Source: Bacteroidales bacterium (GTDB lineage Bacteria > Bacteroidota > Bacteroidia > Bacteroidales > UBA932). From it: a stretch of DNA of 10,602 bases. Below are positions 1 to 6,440 of the stretch, one piece after another. Each line of letters opens with the position of its first letter. The stretch's first letter is position 1. The stretch lies in the NCBI GenBank assembly GCA_024401915.1, contig JAKSKA010000035.1, positions 1 to 10,602 on the forward strand, written 5' to 3'. Position numbers and translations under genes: made by a program. The notes beneath the pieces are model-generated. The model did no database searches. It saw nothing but the letters and a program-made list of their open reading frames with translations, and was not told where the DNA came from.

Positions 1-1208
1 ACCTTGTCCATCAGTCCGATGAGCGGGTTCAGGTACATCGCACCGTTGGAGACGTTGGTGCCGCCGATGGGAGCCTTGTTCTCGTCCCTCTTGCGCCAGG
101 TCGTGGAAAGCTTTGCGCCCACGCTGAGCCACTTGGTGAAGGTCTTGGTGTAATTCAGACGGCCGGTGATACGCTTCTCTCCGGTGTTGATGATGATACC
201 CTCGTTGTCAGTGTACGAAAGGGAACCGAAGTAGTTGTTGCCGTGGCTGTTGCCGCTGACCGTCGCCTGATAGTTCTGGTAGGGCGCCAGACGGGTGATG
301 GCCCCGATCCAGTCCGTATCGTTTTCGTAGCTCTCGAAGTTCCTGCGTGCGGAATAGGTATCCTTCTGGCCACCGTTGAAGTAGTAGTAGTCATTGCGGT
401 AGCGGATGAACTCCTCGGCATTCATCACGTCAAGGTGCTTGGATATCTGCGAAACGCCGAAGTTGGCCTTCACGCGGACCGTAGGCTTGTCGGTGACGCC
501 CTTCTTGGTCGTGACGATGATGACGCCGTTCGCGCCGCGCGAGCCGTAGATGGCGGTCGAGGACGCGTCCTTCAGGACGGAGATCGACTCGATATCGTCG
601 GAGTTGATGTCTCCGAGGTCGGTCACTGCATCCATAACGCCGTCGACGACGATGAGAGGCTCGTTGGACGCCTCGATGGAACGGGTACCGCGGATACGGA
701 TCGACGTCGCGCTGCCCGGTTCGCCGGAGGTCGACATAATGTCCACACCCGCGATGCGGCCCTGGAGCGCCTGGTCGACGGAAAGTACGGGAACGTCCAC
801 GATGTCGGACATCTTGACGTTGGCGACAGAACCCGTGAGGTCCTGCTTCTTCGTCGTGCCGTAACCGATGACGACGACGTCGTTGAGGGTGTTGTTGACG
901 TCAGGGACGAGACGTACATCGACCGTTGCGCGGCCGGTGATCTTCACCTCCTGGTTCGAATAACCCATAAATGAATAGACAAGGACTTCGTCGGAAGGCA
1001 ATACAGTGAGCGTGTACTTGCCGTTGATGTCCGTCACCGTGCCGCGCTTTCCGTCCTTGGAAAGCACGCCGGCGCCGATGAGCGGTTCACCATTCTCGTC
1101 CAAAACCTTGCCGCTGACCGAACGGCCTCCCTGAGCGAACGCACAGAGGGGCAGAAGAAGCGCGGTGAGAAGCGCGGTCAGTCTGATTCCGGAAAACAGT
1201 TTGTTCAT
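1..1208 (-). CDS. SusC/RagA-family TonB-dependent outer-membrane receptor, N-terminal part (runs off left edge)
   Basis: This is the first 402 codons of a SusC-like receptor, which imports oligomeric nutrients through a 22-stranded barrel using TonB energy. Translation from the ATG at 1206-1208 gives a signal peptide (residues 1-25, ending CAFA before QGG), a carboxypeptidase-regulatory-like domain (about 30-105, with GKVLDENGEPLIGAGV), then the family hallmark NDVVVIGYGTTKKQDLTGSV (109-128) leading into the plug. The plug carries VDQALQGRIAGVDI, IRIRGTRS, PLIVVDGV and SVLKDASSTAIYGSRGANGVI; barrel strands begin near residue 243. No STN domain precedes the regulatory-like domain, so signalling through an anti-sigma factor is not expected. 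Family members are about 1,000 residues, so more than half, and any SusD partner, lies outside the window. The start is 10 nt after the stop of the upstream phosphoesterase, which implies one transcript. The reading frame is open to the edge without interruption. Confidence 0.96.
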   Translation of the reverse strand, partial: MNKLFSGIRLTALLTALLLPLCAFAQGGRSVSGKVLDENGEPLIGAGVLSKDGKRGTVTDINGKYTLTVLPSDEVLVYSFMGYSNQEVKITGRATVDVRLVPDVNNTLNDVVVIGYGTTKKQDLTGSVANVKMSDIVDVPVLSVDQALQGRIAGVDIMSTSGEPGSATSIRIRGTRSIEASNEPLIVVDGVMDAVTDLGDINSDDIESISVLKDASSTAIYGSRGANGVIIVTTKKGVTDKPTVRVKANFGVSQISKHLDVMNAEEFIRYRNDYYYFNGGQKDTYSARRNFESYENDTDWIGAITRLAPYQNYQATVSGNSHGNNYFGSLSYTDNEGIIINTGEKRITGRLNYTKTFTKWLSVGAKLSTTWRKRDENKAPIGGTNVSNGAMYLNPLIGLMDK

Positions 1209-1218
1209 TAGCTATTTG

Positions 1219-2961
1219 TTATTTTGAGTAATCTTCTGCGCGGTAGGTATCCAGCTTGAATACCTTCGGGCGCGTCATTGTTTCTGTTGCAGTATGGCCG
1301 TAAGGGTCCGTCACGCTTATCACGAGCGTGGAGGTGGGGCTGGACGCCTGGACCTCGAAGAGGTGAGAGAGCTTGCCGGGGTCGTTGCTGACCTGGCCGT
1401 TTTCAAGCATCAGCATATAAAGGGGGTCGTAGCCTCCGCCGTAATCCTTCACGGGGAGTTCCTTGCCGTCTTCGGTAACCTTTATCGTCCAGCCGGAACA
1501 GTAGTCCCAGCAATGGATATAGACGAGGTTGGCGGTGCTCTTTGTCATAAAGTTGGGCACCTGTATCGAGAAATCCTTCGCCCTGTCACCCTTGATCTCG
1601 ATCTGGTTGCGGTCGTAGGAACGGAAAGGATAGAAACCCTTCTTCTCGTAGGGCTGGTACATCGAATTCGAGAGCTTCGTGCCATTGTATTCTAGGACAC
1701 GATAGCCGCCCGGAGTGCCGTCGACGCACATCGCATAGCCCTTCCAGGCACAGCCCCAGAAATTGCCGCAGACCGCACCGTTGTTGATTTCGGTGAAGGT
1801 GACCTGTCCCGAAGGCGTGTCCACGGTCAGGTTCTCGTTGATGAAGAGGTAGTGGGTGTGGGCGGAGATCACCAGCAGCGGACGGCCGGCAAAAGGCTCC
1901 AGCATCGTTCCGAGATTCTTGCCCTTGAACCAGGGATGGGTGATCTTGGACGCATACGGGGAGCGGAGGGAGCCGCCGCGGTTGGAAAGAGGAATGTGGA
2001 CCGTAAGCACGATGGGCGTGGTCTTGGGAACGTAGCTCAGGTCCTTCTTGAGCCACTCGAGATCAGGCTCCGTGAAGCCGAACACGCAGTTGCGGTGGTC
2101 CTGGTCTGTAAGTCCGGTTCCGTCGTCCGTGGTGATCGCGTCATCGACCGACACGTAGTGGACCTTTCCGATATTGGTGGAATAGCAGGTCGGGCCCTGA
2201 AGCCTTCTGAACGGTATCTCGCAGCTCCAGTCCTCACCCTTTTCGTTCACCTCGCCAAGGGAGTTCAGCCACTTGCCTTCCGGCGTCTTCATATCGTGGT
2301 CGTGATTGCCGACGGTGCAGAACATAGGGAACTCTATCTTGTTCGACTGTTCGAGATATTTCGGGATTCCGTAGTAGCCGCTGGAGTTGGAGCCGAGACC
2401 GTACCAGTGGAGGTCCCAGGTCATATCGCCGAGCGTAAGTCCGAAAACCGTCCTGTAAACACCGCTCTTGGCTTCAGCGTTCACCTTCTTGCGGAATTTG
2501 TCGAATGGATCCACGGCCCTGTCGCAGTAGAAATGGATGTCTCCGAAAACGAAACGCGTGTGGGAATCCTGCCCCGGATCCTCGTAAAGGATGAAATCGT
2601 GACGCTCCGCTTCGTCGGCGGGCTTCGTCAGGGTCTCCCAGTAATGGGGCTGGCTCAGGTTGTCGGGAACGCGGTAATAAGCCGGGATCGTGATGAAGAC
2701 GATGGAGTTCTTCTTGTCGGAACGGAGGTTGTACACACCCTTTCCGTTGGTCTTCGTGAAGTTGACGCCATCCGTGACGATGACGCTTCCGACTCCGGTC
2801 CCGTCCGCCTTCTTTACGCGGCCGTAGATTGTAGCCTGGGGTTCCGGTGTGACAGGGTCGTCTGCGAACGGGTCGTCCGGGTCGGTGCCGTTCTTCGTGC
2901 AGGCGCACGCGCACACAAAAAGCGACGCCAGGAGAAGTGATGATATTGAGCGATTTTTCAT
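1219..2961 (-). CDS. Secreted lipoprotein calcineurin-like metallophosphoesterase with accessory N- and C-terminal domains
   Basis: A 580-residue phosphoesterase expected to hydrolyse phosphomono- or diesters outside the cytoplasm. The N-terminus is a signal peptide with a Cys cluster (C17, C19, C21) fitting a lipoprotein signal, followed by an acidic stretch (DPDDPFADDP, 28-37) of the kind that can direct Bacteroidota lipoproteins to the cell surface. Residues about 43-127 form a small beta-rich domain (IYGRVKKADGTGV, resembling the MetallophosN accessory domain). The catalytic core carries all calcineurin-type motifs: GDIH (D141, H143), GDMTWD (D179, D183), GNHDHD (N219, H220), VHIP (H322) and AHTH (H368, H370). 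About 410-575 matches a MetallophosC-like accessory domain. All expected metal ligands are present, so it is predicted active. It is the first gene of an operon with the SusC-like receptor. Whether it acts on nucleotides, phospho-sugars or lipids cannot be told from sequence. Confidence 0.93.
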   Translation of the reverse strand: MKNRSISSLLLASLFVCACACTKNGTDPDDPFADDPVTPEPQATIYGRVKKADGTGVGSVIVTDGVNFTKTNGKGVYNLRSDKKNSIVFITIPAYYRVPDNLSQPHYWETLTKPADEAERHDFILYEDPGQDSHTRFVFGDIHFYCDRAVDPFDKFRKKVNAEAKSGVYRTVFGLTLGDMTWDLHWYGLGSNSSGYYGIPKYLEQSNKIEFPMFCTVGNHDHDMKTPEGKWLNSLGEVNEKGEDWSCEIPFRRLQGPTCYSTNIGKVHYVSVDDAITTDDGTGLTDQDHRNCVFGFTEPDLEWLKKDLSYVPKTTPIVLTVHIPLSNRGGSLRSPYASKITHPWFKGKNLGTMLEPFAGRPLLVISAHTHYLFINENLTVDTPSGQVTFTEINNGAVCGNFWGCAWKGYAMCVDGTPGGYRVLEYNGTKLSNSMYQPYEKKGFYPFRSYDRNQIEIKGDRAKDFSIQVPNFMTKSTANLVYIHCWDYCSGWTIKVTEDGKELPVKDYGGGYDPLYMLMLENGQVSNDPGKLSHLFEVQASSPTSTLVISVTDPYGHTATETMTRPKVFKLDTYRAEDYSK

Positions 2962-2983
2962 TGGTTAATTACGTGTTAATATG

Positions 2984-2991
2984 CAAAATTA
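2984..2991 (-). promoter_or_regulatory. Predicted -7 box of the phosphoesterase-SusC operon
   Basis: On the minus strand this reads TAATTTTG, an exact match to the Bacteroidota -7 consensus TAnnTTTG. The implied start of transcription lies near 2977-2981, leaving a leader of roughly 15-20 nt before the ATG at 2961. No exact TTTG -33 element is present; only a T-rich TGTTTTAG occurs in about the right area (3006-3013). This gives the operon its own promoter, downstream of the terminator of the regulator gene. Confidence 0.5.
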
Positions 2992-3064
2992 GTAAAATCT
3001 TGACACTAAAACACACTTGTATTGAAAAATTAAGGATAATCAAGTCCACTATATTACAGAAAAC

Positions 3065-3089
3065 CCGCTTTCAAACACGTAGAAAGCGG
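3065..3089 (-). terminator. Rho-independent terminator of the regulator gene
   Basis: A perfect 8-bp stem (CCGCTTTC at 3065-3072 with GAAAGCGG at 3082-3089) encloses a 9-nt loop. Read on the minus strand it is followed by GTTTTCTG, a short U-rich tract. It lies 37 nt beyond the stop codon of the regulator gene at 3127, so it separates that transcript from the phosphoesterase-SusC operon further on. Confidence 0.7.
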
Positions 3090-3126
3090 ATATTCCGATT
3101 GTATATATGAAAATAATTTAAGATTG

Positions 3127-4695
3127 TCAAAAGCCGGAAACCAGCTCTTCGAGGCTGGAATCCTCACATTTCAGGAGCTTTTTCAGATTCGCCTTATAGG
3201 TGTAGACGGAGCCGGACGGGCAGTTCAGGAACTCTGCAAGATTACTGCTTTTCGTGATTCCGATCCTCATCGCAGCGAGGATCCTGAGCTCCGTCGGGAA
3301 ACTTCCGTCCTTCTTCAGACAGAACTTCGAACCCTCCGGAAGCCGGGCGTTCACGTTGTCTATGAATCCGGGGAAGATGCCGAGGAAAATCTCATCGAAA
3401 AGCTTATAGAACGTGCTGTACTGCATATAGAGATAATCCTGTTCCTTCAGTTTTTCGAGAAGCCCGTCAACACCCTTGTCCTTAAACACGTCCCTTAGCG
3501 AGCGCCTGTAGTTCTCGATGTTGTCTATGAACCTGACGGACAGATTCATATAACGGAACAGGCAGCTTTCCTTGATGGCCGCCTCCTCCTTCAGTTCGAG
3601 GTTCAGGTCGTTCAGCTCCCCGTTGAGTTCCCTGACCTGAGAATAGGCGGTTTCCAGACGCTTTCTCTGTCTGTAAACCTTCTGCAGGAAGAAGATGGTG
3701 ACCGCGAAAAGGATGAGCAGGACCACCATCACCGTCAGGAACAGGACGGAATTGCGTCTTTCCATCTGCGCTCTGGCGGCGTTTATGATGCCTGCCGCCT
3801 CCATCGCATTAACGATGCGGACGTTGTAGTTGCTGGAAATGGCATCGAGAAGCGTGACCTGGATATAGTGCTGCGCCCGCTGGAGGTCTCCCTTCTCATA
3901 CATCAGCAGCGCAAGGTCATACAGGGAGCGGTACTGTTTGTTGGCAGCCTCGATGTCTATTATCATTGAGCGGTACAGGCTGTTTTCAAACGCCTTGTCG
4001 TCGCCCAGATCCTTATAGCAGGTCGCTATGGCGTAAGCACAGTGGACAGCCTTTGCATAAGGAGGATTAAACGTCATCGCCTTCTCCAGCGTGTCTATGG
4101 CTTCGCGGTAATGCTTTTCTGAAATGAGCAGGCGTCCGGTGTAGTAGAGCTTCTCGTAAGGAGTAAGGTCCCGGAGTTCGAGGGTCCTGGTCTGATAGTA
4201 CCTGCGCCTGTCATTGTTCTCCTTGCGCTGCTCGTCCGAAAGACCGTATTCGTTGTTGGACAGGGAGGACAGTGTCTGATACGCATCGAAGAGTACGACG
4301 AGGTCCCGTTCGGAAAGCGCGCTCCTGTCCACGGACTCCAGCAGCTGGAATCCCTCCGCATAATTACGCCTCGCCGCAAGGACTATGGACCTGGCGACCT
4401 TGGTACGGACGCAGTCGTCGATCTCCGCCATTTTCCCGGCATAGAACTCCGCTGAATCGATGTTGTAGCTTCTGAATTTCTCGAAAAGCCCGGCTGCCAG
4501 CTCGAAGCGCACCGAGTCCCCCGAGGCGAGCGGAAACTGCCGTTCGAGCTCCGCTATTTCAGCGAGATAGCGCGTCTCGTACTCCGCACGGTTTTCAAGC
4601 ACCCTGTCGAACTCCTCCTGCATTTCGTTTCCCTCGCGGCAGGAGGGCAGCAGGAAAAGCAGGACGAGCGGCAATATGTAGAGTGATCTCTTCAT
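3127..4695 (-). CDS. Membrane-anchored TPR / HTH transcriptional regulator, DUF6377 (SusR-like) type
   Basis: A 522-residue one-component sensor-regulator. Residues 1-19 are a signal sequence ending in a lipobox-like LPSC (C19). About 25-310 is all-helical with TPR-like units (for example YYTGRLLISEKHYREAIDTL, 184-203, and LYDLALLMYEKGDLQRAQHY, 258-277) and would lie in the periplasm. A single strongly hydrophobic TM helix spans 316-339, then a basic stretch and coiled coil (343-376). The C-terminal domain ends in a helix-turn-helix: FPTELRILAAMRIGI followed by SSNLAEFLNCPSGSVYTYK (483-501), similar in layout to LuxR-type HTHs. This order matches the Bacteroidota DUF6377 family and resembles the layout of the starch regulator SusR. 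I infer that it senses a periplasmic ligand and activates the adjacent phosphoesterase-SusC operon and perhaps the divergent EEP operon. The assignment of architecture is firm; the ligand is unknown. Confidence 0.88.
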   Translation of the reverse strand: MKRSLYILPLVLLFLLPSCREGNEMQEEFDRVLENRAEYETRYLAEIAELERQFPLASGDSVRFELAAGLFEKFRSYNIDSAEFYAGKMAEIDDCVRTKVARSIVLAARRNYAEGFQLLESVDRSALSERDLVVLFDAYQTLSSLSNNEYGLSDEQRKENNDRRRYYQTRTLELRDLTPYEKLYYTGRLLISEKHYREAIDTLEKAMTFNPPYAKAVHCAYAIATCYKDLGDDKAFENSLYRSMIIDIEAANKQYRSLYDLALLMYEKGDLQRAQHYIQVTLLDAISSNYNVRIVNAMEAAGIINAARAQMERRNSVLFLTVMVVLLILFAVTIFFLQKVYRQRKRLETAYSQVRELNGELNDLNLELKEEAAIKESCLFRYMNLSVRFIDNIENYRRSLRDVFKDKGVDGLLEKLKEQDYLYMQYSTFYKLFDEIFLGIFPGFIDNVNARLPEGSKFCLKKDGSFPTELRILAAMRIGITKSSNLAEFLNCPSGSVYTYKANLKKLLKCEDSSLEELVSGF

Positions 4696-4712
4696 TGAGT
4701 ATGTTTACCTTA

Positions 4713-4720
4713 CAAAAATA
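4713..4720 (-). promoter_or_regulatory. Predicted -7 box of the regulator gene
   Basis: Minus-strand TATTTTTG matches TAnnTTTG exactly. Its start point would fall near 4706-4710, about 10-15 nt before the ATG at 4695. It sits back to back with the plus-strand box at 4732-4739 inside a 49-bp intergenic gap, so RNA polymerase bound at one should occlude the other. Confidence 0.5.
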
Positions 4721-4731
4721 AGAAAAATCCG

Positions 4732-4739
4732 TATCTTTG
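4732..4739 (+). promoter_or_regulatory. Predicted -7 box of the EEP operon (possibly leaderless)
   Basis: TATCTTTG is an exact TAnnTTTG match. Only 5 nt separate its last base from the ATG at 4745, so initiation at the usual distance would fall on or just before the start codon and give a leaderless or nearly leaderless mRNA. A T-rich GTTTAC at 4703-4708 is the only candidate upstream element. Confidence 0.5.
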
Positions 4740-4744
4740 CTTAT

Positions 4745-6436
4745 ATGAAACGTATTATCTTCAGTATTGTACTCCTGGCCGCGTCCGTCTCCGCCCTTGC
4801 GTGGTCGGAGGGACCGGCGATAAAGTTCGCCACCTATGCGGTCCGGCCGGATACCGTGCTTACGGAGCAGCGCAGCTGGCAGAACTGCGCTCCCGCCGTC
4901 GCGGAAACGATAGCGTCGCTCGACTGCGACATCCTCGCACTCCAGTCCATCCCTTCCGGGGAGAATAGTCTGTTCACGGACTCCCGCGAGTGGATCAGGC
5001 GCAGCGAAACAGGCGCGGAGGAGCTTGCAATCGGGCTGAGGCCCGGGATGTTCGAGACCCTGCAGACCGGAGTGTTCTATCTCGGCGGCAACTATGACAA
5101 GCCCGTCGCGGCCGACGACCTCCCGGCAGAAGCCGTGAAAGCCTGCATCTGGGCAAAACTGCGCCACAAGTCTTCAGAAAAGGAACTTTACGTGCTTACA
5201 ACCCACCTGGCCGCCCCCCCCCGGAAAGAGGACGGGAAACTGAATGACAAGGTAAGCAAATACAACGCAAAACAGATGCGCCAGTGGGCGATCGACAATC
5301 TCCCCGACGGAACGCCGTCCGTTCTGATGGGCAATCTCAACGTCGACCACAGGGACAAGCACTGGGGCTCCTTCGCACAGTGGCGCTGGATAGACACAAA
5401 GCGCTGGTACGGCTTCGCAGGCATTCTCAAGGGCGATATGAAGGATAACGGGACCATCACCACGGCAGACGGCGAGGCTCCAGGGAAGTGGAATCCCGAC
5501 CACATTATGTTCAACAGCTTCCGCCCCGTGGCGTTCTACGCCGACAGGAACAGGCACAAGGCCGCTGACGGCTCGCTCATCTTCCCTTCGACCCACTTCC
5601 CCGTCTGCGCCGAACTCCTTTTCCGCGACTACAACGACTATGGGCCGAAAACGGAGGGCCCGAAAAAGAAGGAGCTCCGCGTCGTGTCCTTCAACCTGCG
5701 CTATTGGAACAACAACGCAGATAACGAAAACGGCTGGGACCACCGCAAATTCGCGATTCCGCTGATGGTACGCGACATCGAGCCCGACGTGATGGGCACG
5801 CAGGAACCCACCGTCCTCCAGAACGAATACATCAAGCGCGAATGTCCCGACTATCAATACATAGGCATATTGCGCGATGGAAAAGAAGGGGGCGAGATGG
5901 CCTCGATCTTCTACAACACCAGGACCGTGACGCTGCAGGACTGGGGAGGATTCTGGCTGAGCGAAACGCCCGGCGTTGCGTCCAAGGGCTGGGATGCCGC
6001 CATCAGGCGTACCGCCACCTGGGCACGCTTCCGGCTGGAACGTACCGGAAAGGAATTCATCTTCGTCAACACCCATCTCGACCACAAGGGGAAGGTGGCA
6101 AGGAAAAAGGGACTCGACCTGATACTCGACACACTCAAGGTGCTGAATCCCAAAAAGCTTCCGGTAGTGATCACCGGCGACTTCAACGTCACGCCGAACA
6201 ACAATACGCTCGACAGGATAAAGGAGGAGATGAAGAACACGAGGACTACCGCAATATCATCTGATGACAAGTATTCTTTCAACGGCTTCGGGAAGACCTG
6301 GAACGGCACAATCGACTACATCTGGTACGACGGATTCAAGAAATGCACCGATTTCAAGGTGATTTCGAGACAATACGGCCACGTCAACTACATCTCCGAC
6401 CATTACCCCATCAGGGCTGACCTCGAAATGAAATGA
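4745..6436 (+). CDS. Secreted protein with two tandem endonuclease/exonuclease/phosphatase (EEP) domains, the first degenerate
   Basis: A 563-residue exported protein: signal peptide 1-19 (ALA before W20), EEP-like domain A (about 24-294), a charged linker rich in K and P (about 295-309), and EEP domain B (310-563). Domain B has the complete metal-dependent phosphoesterase set: SFNLRYWN (N317), GTQEP (E354), RRTATWARF, NTHLDH (H444), GDFN (D479, N481), IDYIW (D524) and SDHYPI (D552, H553). Domain A aligns in order but has Y31 for the Asn, S68 for the metal-binding Glu (LALQS), GNLN (N197) for GDxN and STHFP (T283) for SDHxP. It keeps H154, N199, D252 and H284. I infer that B is the catalyst and A a non-catalytic binding or scaffold domain. 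The family includes nucleases, sphingomyelinases and sugar- or inositol-phosphate phosphatases, so substrate is open. The next gene starts 4 nt after the stop. A run of nine C lies at 5214-5222 in domain A. Confidence 0.9.
   Translation: MKRIIFSIVLLAASVSALAWSEGPAIKFATYAVRPDTVLTEQRSWQNCAPAVAETIASLDCDILALQSIPSGENSLFTDSREWIRRSETGAEELAIGLRPGMFETLQTGVFYLGGNYDKPVAADDLPAEAVKACIWAKLRHKSSEKELYVLTTHLAAPPRKEDGKLNDKVSKYNAKQMRQWAIDNLPDGTPSVLMGNLNVDHRDKHWGSFAQWRWIDTKRWYGFAGILKGDMKDNGTITTADGEAPGKWNPDHIMFNSFRPVAFYADRNRHKAADGSLIFPSTHFPVCAELLFRDYNDYGPKTEGPKKKELRVVSFNLRYWNNNADNENGWDHRKFAIPLMVRDIEPDVMGTQEPTVLQNEYIKRECPDYQYIGILRDGKEGGEMASIFYNTRTVTLQDWGGFWLSETPGVASKGWDAAIRRTATWARFRLERTGKEFIFVNTHLDHKGKVARKKGLDLILDTLKVLNPKKLPVVITGDFNVTPNNNTLDRIKEEMKNTRTTAISSDDKYSFNGFGKTWNGTIDYIWYDGFKKCTDFKVISRQYGHVNYISDHYPIRADLEMK
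5214..5222 (+). repeat. Homopolymeric C9 tract inside the EEP coding sequence
   Basis: Nine consecutive C residues encode the end of an Ala-Pro-Pro-Arg stretch (residues 157-160), directly after the TTHL motif of domain A. As sequenced it keeps the frame. Gain or loss of one base would truncate the protein before the catalytic domain B, so the tract is either a slippage-prone site or a place where sequencing errors would matter. Confidence 0.85.
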
Positions 6437-6440
6437 TATT

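Noticed and set aside
243..974. Plus-strand open frame of 243 codons opposite the SusC-like gene
   Set aside because: The translation is a low-complexity Asp/Arg/Val-rich shadow of the receptor on the minus strand, which has clear family motifs.
1852..2940. Long plus-strand open frame (362 codons) opposite the phosphoesterase
   Set aside because: It is antisense to a protein with all calcineurin motifs, and its translation has no recognisable domain. GC-rich codon use produces such shadow frames.
4595..5167. Minus-strand frame of 190 codons spanning the divergent promoter region
   Set aside because: It crosses both start regions of well-supported genes and its translation has no family features.
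5174..6085. Minus-strand open frame of 303 codons inside the two-domain EEP gene
   Set aside because: It lies antisense to conserved EEP motifs on the plus strand and shows no domain of its own.
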